Part shown: positions 17,145 to 25,624 of the stretch, piece by piece | Layout of the letters: each line of letters begins with the position of its first letter | Numbering within the stretch: position 1 is the first letter of the stretch | Made by a program: the position numbers and the translations under genes | Notes under the pieces: generated by a model | The model's database searches: none | What the model was told of the DNA's origin: nothing | Seen by the model: only the letters and a program-made list of their open reading frames with translations | NCBI RefSeq assembly: GCF_042657185.1 | Contig: NZ_JBHSNN010000062.1 | DNA: 64,000 nucleotides | Origin: Ureibacillus thermophilus | GTDB taxonomy: Bacteria > Bacillota > Bacilli > Bacillales_A > Planococcaceae | Reading direction: 5' to 3' (one strand)

Positions 17145-17252
17145 TGTATGAACGGGTGCCAATCGAAAAAATTTTTTCGGTTGAAAGGAACCCGTTCATA
17201 CAATAAATGCACGAACGCATATTCTGTTTGTGCAGGATGAACCATTCATCCT
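17145..17252 (+). other. cluster of three inverted repeats between gpsA and yphE
   Basis: Outer stem TGTATGAACGGGT / ACCCGTTCATACA (17145-17157 / 17190-17202) encloses a second stem (CAATCGAAAAAA / TTTTTTCGGTTG), making one long hairpin. It is followed by TGCACGAAC / TTTGTGCA (17208-17233) and AGGATGA / TCATCCT (17234-17252). None ends in a T tract, so it is not a simple terminator; it may protect or process mRNA. Confidence 0.6.
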
Positions 17253-17285
17253 ATGTACATATTGTTTTTGAAAGGTGGAATGGTC

Positions 17286-17552
17286 ATGATAAATCCATTC
17301 ATTTTAATGGATATGAATGCATTTGTCCTCGGCTCTGCCCGCGGACCTTTAGCCAATATGAGCCCGCTGGATGTCATGTGGGTTTCCTTTTATTCCATTG
17401 CAGCAATGATTCTTTCTATTATCATGGTAACAGCGGCTCGTAAATGGATAAAAAACAGCATTTTGTCTTCCCTTATTCGATTAATTGCCTTTATCATTTT
17501 TATAATCGGAACGCTGCTTATGGTTTTAGTTGTTTCTACATGGCCATCATAA
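17286..17552 (+). CDS. yphE: small membrane protein YphE (DUF2768)
   Basis: An 88-residue protein with two strongly hydrophobic segments (near residues 28-49 and 59-82) separated by a short basic loop (ARKWIKN). It matches the DUF2768 family by position between gpsA and yphF. The ATG at 17286 is 7 nt after AAAGGTGG; the ATG at 17280 is too near. No function is known; neighbours suggest sporulation expression, but the sequence does not prove it. Confidence 0.75.
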   Translation: MINPFILMDMNAFVLGSARGPLANMSPLDVMWVSFYSIAAMILSIIMVTAARKWIKNSILSSLIRLIAFIIFIIGTLLMVLVVSTWPS

Positions 17553-17567
17553 TTAGGAGTGAATAGG

Positions 17568-18287
17568 ATGAAGAAGAAACCAATTCTTTTGGCAATGTTG
17601 CTACTAGCGACCTTTTTATTATCCGGCTGTTTATTTCCTCAAGAAGAACGAGTTGAAAACCAAGTGCCCGATGATGTGCAGCTCATTGCGGTGCAAAATG
17701 CCATTGATCAATATAAAGCGGAAACTGGTGTCTTGCCAATCAAAAATAAAGATATGGATACAGACATCTTTATTAAATATCCAATTGATTTTTCAAAACT
17801 CGTGCCGAAATATTTAGCAAATATTCCTGGAAATGCCTATGAAAAAGGCGGCATTTTCCAATATATTATTTGGGATCCTGAAAATAATCCGACCGTAAAA
17901 CTGGTAGATTTGCGATCAGCTGAGACAATTCGGGAATTGAATCTTCGGCTTCTCTCAACAAAATATATGATGTATAAAGAACAGATTGCCGACTATGTTT
18001 ATTCAATAGATTTCAAAAAATTGGGCTACAAAAATGAACTCACCGTTCCTAGCCCATATTCCAATAATCATTTGCCGTTAGTCGCTTCGACGGAAGGAAA
18101 GGCCTATGTGGATTATTCCATCGATTTAGCCCATTTTCTAAAGAACAATGACATCCATCCAGAACCAGGCGAAGATATTCGGATGTACTTGGTGGAAGCT
18201 TACCCAGTAGTGCCAGCTTATTCCTTGCCATATACGGTCAATGAAAATAATGAACCAGTATTCATGTATGATCCAACAAAAAAATAA
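17568..18287 (+). CDS. yphF: lipoprotein YphF
   Basis: A 239-residue exported lipoprotein. A basic start (MKKK) and hydrophobic core lead to the lipobox LSGC, with Cys near residue 21. The mature part has no recognised catalytic motif. The ATG at 17568 follows TAGGAG. It is 15 nt after yphE, so the two probably form an operon. Function unknown; it precedes spoIVA in B. subtilis too. Confidence 0.8.
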   Translation: MKKKPILLAMLLLATFLLSGCLFPQEERVENQVPDDVQLIAVQNAIDQYKAETGVLPIKNKDMDTDIFIKYPIDFSKLVPKYLANIPGNAYEKGGIFQYIIWDPENNPTVKLVDLRSAETIRELNLRLLSTKYMMYKEQIADYVYSIDFKKLGYKNELTVPSPYSNNHLPLVASTEGKAYVDYSIDLAHFLKNNDIHPEPGEDIRMYLVEAYPVVPAYSLPYTVNENNEPVFMYDPTKK

Positions 18288-18293
18288 AAAATT

Positions 18294-18328
18294 TAAGCCT
18301 TGTACGACTTTTCGTGCAAGGTTTTTCA
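18294..18328 (+). terminator. terminator after yphF
   Basis: Stem AAGCCTTG-TACGA / TCGTG-CAAGGTTT with a short CTTT loop, then T5. Its T tract overlaps the -35 of the spoIVA promoter. Confidence 0.8.
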
Positions 18329-18354
18329 TATTTTAAATATATAATTCATAGATT
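18326..18354 (+). promoter_or_regulatory. sigma-E promoter of spoIVA
   Basis: -35 TCATATT (18326-18332), 14-nt spacer, -10 CATAGATT (18347-18354), close to the mother-cell consensus KMATATT / CATACAHT. spoIVA is a known sigma-E gene. Confidence 0.75.
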
Positions 18355-18378
18355 GAAGTACGTAAAGGAGGAGCTACA

Positions 18379-19857
18379 ATAGGGGAACAAATCTTTCAAC
18401 AAATAGCTGAAAGAACAAATGGTGATGTATATATCGGTGTTGTTGGGCCTGTAAGGGTTGGAAAGTCCACATTTGTGAAAAAAATGATGGAGTCGATTGT
18501 TCTTCCGAATATTGTAGATGAGGAAGAACGAAAAAGAGCGCTGGACGAGCTACCACAAAGCTCACCTGGTCCTGTCATTATGACGGCAGAACCAAAATTT
18601 GTTCCTGCCCATGGAACAGAAATTTGCATCGGGGAAAGTGAAATACCTTTCCGCATTCGCTTTGCTGATTGTGTTGGTTATATCATTGATGGAGTCAAAG
18701 GCTATGAAGATGAAAATGGACCAAAATATGTGCATACGCCATGGAATGCAGAAGCCATACCATTCCAGGAAGCAGCTCGAATCGGAACAGATAAAGTCAT
18801 CCGCGATCATGCTAATATCGGGGTTGTAGTGACAACAGATGGCACAGTCAACGGAATTGCCCGGGAAGCTGCACAAGTGGCGGAAGAACAAATTGTTGAA
18901 CAACTGCAGGAAATCGGAAAACCATTTGTCGTCATCTTAAACAGCCAATATCCAAATAATCAAAATACGCAAAAATTGCGCAATGAATTGCTTGCAAAAT
19001 ATAATGTTCCCGTAATTGCGACATCCATTGATCAAATGACATTAAAAGACATGGAGTATATTTTAGAAGAAGCGTTGTATGAATTCCCAGTAGAAGATAT
19101 TGAAGTGGAGAAGCCGGATTGGCTGGATGTTTTAGAGCCTAGCCATTATGTGAATGCCACGGTTTCTGAAGCAGTAGGCAATGTTCTAAACTCTGTAACG
19201 AAAATTCGGGATGTTCACGGGGCAGTGGAAGAATTAAGGGAAATTGATTTTATTGAAAGCTGCGAAATTGAAAAAGTCGATGCAGGCCTTGGCGTTGCAA
19301 CGGTGCGCATCACGTTGAAACCGGAAATTTATAAAGTAGTATGCAACGAATTTTTAGATGCGCCGATTGAAACGAAAAAAGATTGGCTCTTATTCATTAA
19401 AGAAGCACAAGAGGCGAAGAAGGCGCAGAAACGCTTCCGTGAAGCCATCGAAGAGGCAACGGTGAATGGCTATGGCGTGACGTTGCCGACAGTGGAAGAA
19501 TTCGAACCAAGCGAGCCTGAAATTATTAAGCAAAACAATTTTTACGGGGTTCGAATGAAGGCGAAAGCCCCTTCATATCACATTATCCGCGTTGATATGG
19601 AGTCTGAATTTTCGCCGCTTATCGGTTCAGAGTTCCATAGCCAGCAGCTGTTGAAAGACTTGCAATACGCCTATAGACACGATCGGGAAGCGTTATGGCA
19701 GACGCAATTGTTTGGAACGCCGCTTTATGAAGTGTTGACGGAAAGCATCCGCTACAAAATGAATGCTGTACCTCCAAGCGCGAAGAAGAGAATGCGCCAA
19801 ACAATTGAAAGAATGGTAAACGAAGGAGAAAAAGGCCTCATTACGTTTATTATTTAA
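18379..19857 (+). CDS. spoIVA: stage IV sporulation protein A, coat morphogenetic ATPase (ATA start)
   Basis: A 492-residue basement-layer protein that polymerises on the forespore surface with ATP hydrolysis and anchors coat and cortex. The P-loop GPVRVGKST is at residues 23-31, followed by an AEPKFVPAHG segment. The only start that includes the P-loop is ATA at 18379, 7 nt after AAGGAGG (18365-18371). No in-frame ATG, GTG or TTG occurs until GTG 18475 (residue 33), which would remove the P-loop. Using ATA gives 492 residues, the B. subtilis length. Either a genuine AUA start or a G-to-A sequence error or mutation. The rest of the frame is intact. Confidence 0.93.
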   Translation: MGEQIFQQIAERTNGDVYIGVVGPVRVGKSTFVKKMMESIVLPNIVDEEERKRALDELPQSSPGPVIMTAEPKFVPAHGTEICIGESEIPFRIRFADCVGYIIDGVKGYEDENGPKYVHTPWNAEAIPFQEAARIGTDKVIRDHANIGVVVTTDGTVNGIAREAAQVAEEQIVEQLQEIGKPFVVILNSQYPNNQNTQKLRNELLAKYNVPVIATSIDQMTLKDMEYILEEALYEFPVEDIEVEKPDWLDVLEPSHYVNATVSEAVGNVLNSVTKIRDVHGAVEELREIDFIESCEIEKVDAGLGVATVRITLKPEIYKVVCNEFLDAPIETKKDWLLFIKEAQEAKKAQKRFREAIEEATVNGYGVTLPTVEEFEPSEPEIIKQNNFYGVRMKAKAPSYHIIRVDMESEFSPLIGSEFHSQQLLKDLQYAYRHDREALWQTQLFGTPLYEVLTESIRYKMNAVPPSAKKRMRQTIERMVNEGEKGLITFII

Positions 19858-19892
19858 AAAAAGTGAAATAATAAAAATAATGGAATATTATT

Positions 19893-19929
19893 AAGGACTT
19901 TTTGTCACTGTAGACGAAAAGTCCTTTTC
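19893..19929 (+). terminator. terminator after spoIVA
   Basis: Stem AAGGACTTTT / AAAAGTCCTT with a 14-nt loop, then TTCG; the T tract is partly inside the stem. Confidence 0.65.
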
Positions 19930-20072
19930 GTTATCTTCTTTTGTTCGTCATGTTTAAAAAATACCGCTTTTCTTGGACAAACATGCATAAATACAGTTGC
20001 GCCAAGTATTTCATTATGTTACTCTTTTTACATGATTTAGCTTTTCTAACCCTTTGAGAGGAGGTGAATGGC

Positions 20073-20345
20073 ATGAATAAAACAGAATTAGTAAACTCTG
20101 TTGCAGAAGCTGCTGGTCTTTCTAAAAAAGACGCTTCTAAAGCAGTTGATGCAGTATTCGATATAATTCAAGACACTCTTGCAAAGGGTGACAAAGTGCA
20201 ATTAATCGGTTTTGGAAACTTTGAGGTTCGTGAACGTGCTGCACGTAAAGGACGTAATCCACAAACAGGGGAAGAAATCGAAATCGCTGCAAGCAAAGTT
20301 CCAGCTTTCAAACCAGGTAAAGCACTTAAAGAAGCTGTAAAATAA
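20073..20345 (+). CDS. hup: DNA-binding protein HU
   Basis: A 90-residue histone-like protein. The family signature GFGNFEVRERAARKGRNPQTGEEI (near 46-69) includes the DNA-intercalating RNP loop. HU compacts the nucleoid and aids replication and recombination; it is essential in B. subtilis (HBsu, 92 residues). The ATG at 20073 follows GAGGAGGTG; the GTG at 20064 overlaps that site. A single-gene unit between spoIVA and folE, as in B. subtilis. Confidence 0.97.
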   Translation: MNKTELVNSVAEAAGLSKKDASKAVDAVFDIIQDTLAKGDKVQLIGFGNFEVRERAARKGRNPQTGEEIEIAASKVPAFKPGKALKEAVK

Positions 20346-20365
20346 AGCTTCTTTAAAAATTACAT

Positions 20366-20401
20366 AGAGCAGTCGTCATGAATATGATGACTGCTCTTTT
20401 T
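20366..20401 (+). terminator. terminator after hup
   Basis: Perfect 14-bp stem AGAGCAGTCGTCAT / ATGATGACTGCTCT with a short loop and T5. Confidence 0.9.
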
Positions 20402-20564
20402 ACATATTATAATATTAATGAATGATATATCCATTTTACCATTTAGGTCAAGAAAACTCATCAAAAAATTCAAAATGAATAAAAGCCTTTTGCGATTCAC
20501 GTCTGTATATGCTACGATTCAATTTGACAGTGTTGTGCTTTGTCGAATTTTAGGAGGAACTTTT

Positions 20565-21134
20565 ATGTCGAATGTTGATTTAAAAAAAATAGAAGAAGCG
20601 GTAAAAATGATTTTAGAGGCCGTAGGAGAAGACGTTAATCGTGAAGGACTCATCGATACACCGAAACGAGTTTCAAAAATGTATGAAGAAATGTTTAAAG
20701 GGTTGAATGAAGATCCAAGAAGTTTGTTTGATACGGTCTTTCATGAGAATCATGATGAATTAGTTCTTGTAAAAGATATTCCTTTCTATTCGATGTGCGA
20801 ACATCATTTGGTCCCATTTTATGGGAAAGCCCATGTTGCATACATACCCCAACACGGACGGGTAGCCGGTTTAAGCAAAATTGGACGGTTGGTGGAATCA
20901 GTCAGCCACAGACCTCAATTGCAAGAACGCATTACAACGACAATTGCGGATATTCTGATGGAAAAATTAGAACCCCAAGGCGTTTTTGTGATGATAGAAG
21001 CAGAACATATGTGCATGACCATGAGGGGATTAAAAAAACCGGGAACCAAAACGGTGACTTCTTGTGCAAGAGGCATTTATGAAGTAGATGATGTAAAACG
21101 CCAAGAAGTGATTTCATTTATTCAAATGTCTTAA
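20565..21134 (+). CDS. folE: GTP cyclohydrolase I
   Basis: A 189-residue enzyme that converts GTP to dihydroneopterin triphosphate, the first step of folate synthesis (mtrA in B. subtilis). Zinc ligands are in SMCEHHLVPF (near residues 76-85) and in HMCMTMRG (near 147-154). The ATG at 20565 follows AGGAGG; the longer in-frame start upstream encodes a non-family leader. Precedes mtrB by 57 nt, reproducing the mtrAB pair. Confidence 0.97.
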   Translation: MSNVDLKKIEEAVKMILEAVGEDVNREGLIDTPKRVSKMYEEMFKGLNEDPRSLFDTVFHENHDELVLVKDIPFYSMCEHHLVPFYGKAHVAYIPQHGRVAGLSKIGRLVESVSHRPQLQERITTTIADILMEKLEPQGVFVMIEAEHMCMTMRGLKKPGTKTVTSCARGIYEVDDVKRQEVISFIQMS

Positions 21135-21191
21135 TTAACAAATTAGATTATGTTATGATAACAAAGAAAAAGTTAGATGTGAGGGAGAAGT

Positions 21192-21413
21192 ATGAACCAA
21201 TCTGATTATGTCGTAATTGAAGCTGAAGAAGATGGCGTACATGTAATTGGTTTAACTCGAGGAGAAGATACAAAATTTCATCATTCCGAAAAATTGGATG
21301 CCGGAGAAGTGATGATTGCCCAATTTACTGAACACACTTCGGCTATGAAGATTCGCGGAAAAGCAAAAATTTATACAGCTCATGGCATTATCGAAAGTCA
21401 GTCAAAAAAATAA
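21192..21413 (+). CDS. mtrB: trp RNA-binding attenuation protein TRAP
   Basis: A 73-residue subunit of the 11-mer ring that binds tryptophan and (G/U)AG-repeat RNA. It is close to B. subtilis TRAP: GLTRGEDTKFHHSEKLD and AQFTEHTSAMKIRGKA are present, with the RNA-contacting Lys/Arg residues in KFHH and KIRG. GAGGGAG precedes the ATG. Its classic target, the trpEDCFBA operon, is not in the aromatic cluster of this window, so targets must lie elsewhere. Confidence 0.96.
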   Translation: MNQSDYVVIEAEEDGVHVIGLTRGEDTKFHHSEKLDAGEVMIAQFTEHTSAMKIRGKAKIYTAHGIIESQSKK

Positions 21414-21479
21414 ATGCTTTGTATGACGACTGTAATAACTGCAAGAGTCAGTGTTTAAATGTGGAATGGAGTAATACCT

Positions 21480-22232
21480 ATGGATACATCATATATTGAA
21501 AAGCATATCGAACAATTGAAAAATGATATTTATCAAAAGGTGCATCATAAAACACTTGTGAAATATACAGGTAATCCATTGGTGGATGAAAATCAATTAT
21601 TTTATTTGCTGTTGCCGTTTTTTAACGGGGAATTCTGGAATGATGATATATATAAAGGGATTATTGCGGTAGGGATTGTACAAGCATCCCTTGCGAAACA
21701 TAACCTCGTTGACGAGTATAATGCAACAACTAAAGAGCAACAGCTGACAGTGCTTTCTGGCGATTATTACAGTGGTCGGTATTATGAAATTTTAGCGAAA
21801 TCCGGTAATATTTCATTAATTCGTCAACTTTCTGAAAGCGTTATATTAAGATCTGAACATGAAGTTCGAGTATATGAACCAATCCCTTATGCTATCGATG
21901 ATTGGTTTGAAAGCTTATCAGTGATTGAATCAGAATGTATCAGTAGATTTTATCAAATATATAATTTCAATAAGTATGCTAAAATCATGCAACATCATTT
22001 ATTAATTCTTCGATTACAAAATGAACTACTAAACTATAGAAAAGGTAATAGCTCTCTAATTTTACAAAAAATGATCGAAAGTTTTGAATCGGGTAATTCA
22101 ATACAATTTGAACAGATGCTTCAAACTAAAATTGATGAGCTTATTCATCAATTGCAGGAATTGCTACGCATCTCTTCTATGAAAGCTGAATTGAAACAAT
22201 ACATTGCAGAACAGTTGATTAGAGAGAGTTAG
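21480..22232 (+). CDS. hepS: heptaprenyl diphosphate synthase component I
   Basis: A 250-residue regulatory subunit of the two-component polyprenyl synthase that sets menaquinone side-chain length (MK-7). It is recognised by order (mtrB-hepS-menH-hepT) and by family segments such as LSGDYYSGRYYEILA (near residues 94-108). It lacks the DDxxD motifs, as expected. ATG at 21480, 8 nt after a weak GGAG; the in-frame ATG at 21459 has no ribosome site. Base composition is AT-richer than its neighbours. Confidence 0.88.
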   Translation: MDTSYIEKHIEQLKNDIYQKVHHKTLVKYTGNPLVDENQLFYLLLPFFNGEFWNDDIYKGIIAVGIVQASLAKHNLVDEYNATTKEQQLTVLSGDYYSGRYYEILAKSGNISLIRQLSESVILRSEHEVRVYEPIPYAIDDWFESLSVIESECISRFYQIYNFNKYAKIMQHHLLILRLQNELLNYRKGNSSLILQKMIESFESGNSIQFEQMLQTKIDELIHQLQELLRISSMKAELKQYIAEQLIRES

Positions 22233-22248
22233 AAAGGTTATGAAAATA

Positions 22249-22953
22249 ATGGAAAAATCCAAAGAGCAACGTGTCCATGAAGTTTTTGAGAAAATTTATA
22301 AAAATTACGATAAAATGAATTCCGTGATCAGCTTCAATCTTCATGTCCGTTGGCGTGAAGATATCATGAAGCGAATGAAAGTAAAACCAGGATCCAAATG
22401 TTTAGATGTTTGTTGCGGTACAGCCGATTGGACGGTTGCCTTAGCAAAGGCAACTGGTGAAAATGGCGTCGTCAAAGGGCTCGATTTCAGCAAAAATATG
22501 TTGAAAATTGGGGCTGAAAAAGTAAAGCCCTATCCTCAAGTGGAGTTAATCCATGGAAATGCAATGGAACTTCCTTTTGAAGATAATACCTTTGACTACG
22601 TTACCATTGGATTTGGGCTAAGAAATGTACCGGATTATATGCAGGTTTTAAAGGAAATGCATCGCGTGTTAAAACCGGGCGGAATGGTTGTTTGTTTAGA
22701 TACATCTCAGCCGGAAATTCCCGTATATAAACAATTGTTCCGTTTTTATTTTCGATACATCATGCCTTTATTTGGAAAAATTTTTGCAAAAAGTTATGAA
22801 GAATATTCATGGCTGCAAGAATCCGCAAGCACTTTCCCTGGAATGAAAAAACTTGCCAAAATGTTTGAAGAAGCGGGATTTGTAAACGTCTCATACAAAA
22901 GCTATAGCGGTGGAGCAGCAGCAATGCATATGGGATTTAAAAAAGAAGGTTAG
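22249..22953 (+). CDS. menH: demethylmenaquinone methyltransferase (MenG/UbiE type)
   Basis: A 234-residue SAM-dependent enzyme that adds the C-methyl group in the last step of menaquinone synthesis. The SAM-binding motif LDVCCGTADWT (near 46-56), the GLRNVPDY segment and a UbiE signature near RVLKPGG are present. The ATG at 22249 gives the family N-terminus (MEKSKEQRV); the ATG at 22240 is only 2 nt from AAAGG and cannot be excluded. It lies between the two heptaprenyl synthase subunits as in B. subtilis, where it is named menH. Confidence 0.94.
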   Translation: MEKSKEQRVHEVFEKIYKNYDKMNSVISFNLHVRWREDIMKRMKVKPGSKCLDVCCGTADWTVALAKATGENGVVKGLDFSKNMLKIGAEKVKPYPQVELIHGNAMELPFEDNTFDYVTIGFGLRNVPDYMQVLKEMHRVLKPGGMVVCLDTSQPEIPVYKQLFRFYFRYIMPLFGKIFAKSYEEYSWLQESASTFPGMKKLAKMFEEAGFVNVSYKSYSGGAAAMHMGFKKEG

Positions 22954-22967
22954 GGAGAGGTTAGCGA

Positions 22968-23942
22968 GTGGAAAAGATGAAATTAAAAATGCTCTATTCC
23001 GATTTTAAACCGGATATAGACATCATCGAAAAAGAATTAGAAAAAGCGCTCTATTCAACGTCGAATGTAGTAAACGACGCCTCTCTCCATCTATTGCATG
23101 CGGGCGGCAAAAGAATTCGCCCACTTTTTGTTTTAATGAGTGCAAAATTTGGTCAATATAATATTGAACGAATGAAATATGCTGCTGTTCCCCTTGAATT
23201 GATTCATATGGGTTCTCTCGTACATGATGATGTCATCGACCATTCCGACATGAGACGGGGGCGTCCTACCGTTCGTTCTCAATGGAATAATCGGGTTGCG
23301 ATGCTTACAGGAAATTTTATTTTTGGACGCGCCATTCAATATGTATCGCATATTGAGAATCCAAAGGCCCATCAAATTTTAGCACGGACGATGGTTGAAA
23401 TCTGCAATGGAGAAATCATCCAAATTGAAGATAAATACCGCTTAAATCAAAACTTGAAAGATTATTTCCGCCGCATCAAACGGAAAACGGCCATCCTTAT
23501 TGAAACAAGCTGTGAAGTGGGGGCCGTTGTGGCCAATGTGGATCCGGTCAATACAAAACGGTTAAAACGATTCGGCTATTATGTCGGCATGAGTTATCAA
23601 ATTGTGGATGACGTATTGGATTTTATATCAACAGATAAACAATTAGGGAAACCAGCAGGAAGCGATTTATTGCAGGGAAACATTACACTGCCAATTTTGC
23701 TGATGAAAGATCATCCGAAAATTACTCGATTTATTGAACGGGCTTCCAAAGGTTTAGTCACGGAAGAGGAACGAAAGGAAATGCTTAAAATCGTTCGCAG
23801 CTCAGATGCCATTGAAAAAGCGTTAAAAATCAGCGATCAATATTTAGCGAAAGCGATGAAAGAAGTAGAGCAATTACCTGAAAATCCCGTAAAGAAAAAA
23901 TTAAAAGAAGTGGCATTATTCATTGGAAAACGCAAATTTTAA
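22968..23942 (+). CDS. hepT: heptaprenyl diphosphate synthase component II
   Basis: A 324-residue catalytic prenyltransferase subunit. First Asp-rich motif HDDVIDHSDMRRGRP (near residues 85-99) and second VDDVLDF (near 214-220); GGKRIRP (near 46) binds isopentenyl diphosphate. GTG start at 22968 preceded by GGGAGAGG; the ATG at 22977 is the alternative. It ends with the family GKRKF. Works with hepS to make the C35 side chain for the quinone used by QcrABC. Confidence 0.95.
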   Translation: MEKMKLKMLYSDFKPDIDIIEKELEKALYSTSNVVNDASLHLLHAGGKRIRPLFVLMSAKFGQYNIERMKYAAVPLELIHMGSLVHDDVIDHSDMRRGRPTVRSQWNNRVAMLTGNFIFGRAIQYVSHIENPKAHQILARTMVEICNGEIIQIEDKYRLNQNLKDYFRRIKRKTAILIETSCEVGAVVANVDPVNTKRLKRFGYYVGMSYQIVDDVLDFISTDKQLGKPAGSDLLQGNITLPILLMKDHPKITRFIERASKGLVTEEERKEMLKIVRSSDAIEKALKISDQYLAKAMKEVEQLPENPVKKKLKEVALFIGKRKF

Positions 23943-23947
23943 AAAAA

Positions 23948-24016
23948 TTTGCTCACTATAGCATTTTTTTAGTTGAAGCTTAGACTTGATTTTGCTAACA
24001 TTTAGCAGTGAGCAAA
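23948..24016 (+). other. long-range inverted repeat before ndk
   Basis: TTTGCTCACT (23948-23957) and AGTGAGCAAA (24007-24016) are perfect 10-bp arms around a 49-nt interval containing T7. It could end hepT transcripts or fold in the ndk leader. Confidence 0.5.
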
Positions 24017-24054
24017 AACCTGATATTTTGTAGAATTAAGGAGTTGTTAAACAC

Positions 24055-24471
24055 ATGGCAATCGAAAGAACATTTTTAATGGTAAAACCAGATGGTGTAA
24101 AACGCCAAGTAGTTGGAGATATTATCGACCGTTTTGAACGCCGCGGCTTTGTAATGCGCGGAGCAAAATTAATGAATGTACCTCGCGAATTAGCGGAAAA
24201 ACACTATGAAGAACATAAAGAAAAACCATTCTTTAATGAATTGGTGGACTTCATCACTTCTGGGCCAGTATTTGCAATGGTTTGGGAAGGTGAAAATATC
24301 ATTAAATTAGCTCGCGTAATGATGGGAGCTACTAAACCTGAAGAAGCTCAACCAGGTACAATTCGTGGTGACTATGCGGTAACTATTTCTGAAAACGTTA
24401 TTCACGGTTCCGATTCACCATCTTCAGCTGAACGTGAAATTAAATTATGGTTTAACGATGAACTAGTTTAA
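24055..24471 (+). CDS. ndk: nucleoside diphosphate kinase
   Basis: A 138-residue kinase that moves the gamma-phosphate between NTPs and NDPs through a phosphohistidine. The active-site His lies in NVIHGSDS (near 112-119); KPDGVKR (near 11) and SGPVFAMVWEG (near 83) bind nucleotide. AAGGAG precedes the ATG. A single-gene unit with a strong terminator. Confidence 0.97.
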   Translation: MAIERTFLMVKPDGVKRQVVGDIIDRFERRGFVMRGAKLMNVPRELAEKHYEEHKEKPFFNELVDFITSGPVFAMVWEGENIIKLARVMMGATKPEEAQPGTIRGDYAVTISENVIHGSDSPSSAEREIKLWFNDELV

Positions 24472-24489
24472 TAAAGCACGATACTAGTA

Positions 24490-24533
24490 AAACTATCCCA
24501 CAGCAATCGTTCCGCTATGGGATAGCTTTTTTT
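24490..24533 (+). terminator. terminator after ndk
   Basis: Stem CTATCCCA-AGC / GCT-TGGGATAG with a 9-nt loop, then T7. Confidence 0.88.
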
Positions 24534-24698
24534 ATACTTTTCTTTGGAATTTTGATAAATCCCTTCAATAATTTGCTATATTATACATAAGATAAATATA
24601 ATATTCGCATTAGAAAGTTATTTTTGATTTTTTCTATATTTCAGAAAAGAAAAATTTTATATATAATAATTGTACGTCATTAGAGGGGATCGATATTT

Positions 24699-25469
24699 AT
24701 GAATGACTACGAACTGTTTGTTCAAGGTATAAAGAAATTAACAGGAATTGATTTATCACTATATAAAGAAGCACAAATGAAACGCCGATTAACCTCTCTT
24801 TATGAAAAAAAGGGATATAAGAATTTTGTCGAATTTTTGCGTGCAGTAGAAAAAGACAGAGATTTATTAAACGAATTCCTGGATCGAATGACCATTAATG
24901 TATCTGAATTTTATCGAAACGCAAAACGTTGGGAAGTCCTTCAGAATAAAATTTTCCCCAAACTCTTGGAAAAAAATAAGCGGCTGAAAATTTGGAGTGC
25001 AGCTTGTTCCACGGGGGAAGAACCTTATACGATTGCGATGGTGCTTTCCAACCATGTGCCTTTTTCAAATATTCAAATATTAGCGACCGATATTGATGAA
25101 AATTGCATTCAAAAAGCAAAGAGGGGGGTTTATCCTGAGCGTTCTTTAGCGGAAGTGCCTCCGAATATAAAATCAAAATATTTTATTCAGGAAGGGCCAT
25201 TTTTTCGTGTAAAAGATGAAATCAAAAATACAGTAACTTTCAAAAAGCACAATTTATTAAGTGACCCATATGATAAAAACTATGATTTGATCGTTTGTCG
25301 CAATGTCATGATCTATTTTACTGAAGAGGCAAAGGACCATATCTATAAAGAATTTAGCAATTCTTTACGGCCAAGTGGTATATTGTTTGTAGGATCGACA
25401 GAGCAAATTTTTAATCCTAGTCGTTATGGTTTTGAAGTGGAAGATACGTTTTTTTATCGTAAAATATGA
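24699..25469 (+). CDS. cheR: chemotaxis protein methyltransferase CheR
   Basis: A 256-residue SAM-dependent enzyme that methylates glutamates of chemoreceptors. N-terminal helical domain (1-75) and C-terminal Rossmann domain with IWSAACSTGEEPYT (near 99-112), the acidic ATDID (near 130) and CRNVMIYF (near 201). GAGGGGA before the ATG. Its place between ndk and aroC is the B. subtilis one; the main chemotaxis operon is not in the window. Confidence 0.96.
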   Translation: MNDYELFVQGIKKLTGIDLSLYKEAQMKRRLTSLYEKKGYKNFVEFLRAVEKDRDLLNEFLDRMTINVSEFYRNAKRWEVLQNKIFPKLLEKNKRLKIWSAACSTGEEPYTIAMVLSNHVPFSNIQILATDIDENCIQKAKRGVYPERSLAEVPPNIKSKYFIQEGPFFRVKDEIKNTVTFKKHNLLSDPYDKNYDLIVCRNVMIYFTEEAKDHIYKEFSNSLRPSGILFVGSTEQIFNPSRYGFEVEDTFFYRKI

Positions 25470-25482
25470 GTTATGAAAAGGG

Positions 25483-25518
25483 CGCTTTTCGACTTGTGCG
25501 AAAAGCGTATTATCTTTT
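25483..25518 (+). terminator. weak terminator after cheR
   Basis: Stem CGCTTTTCG / CGAAAAGCG with a 7-nt loop, followed by only a loose T-rich stretch. Confidence 0.5.
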
Positions 25519-25624
25519 ATTCAAGGTTTTTTAACTCAATTATTCGATTCACCATGTTTTTTCATAGCCATTATGTTATATTAAAAAATACATACTTTAA
25601 CGAGTTGAAGGGAGAAAGTGTTTG

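Noticed and set aside
18475..19857. spoIVA starting at GTG 18475
   Set aside because: It lacks a ribosome site and would delete the first 32 residues including the P-loop; the ATA start fits length, motif and ribosome site.
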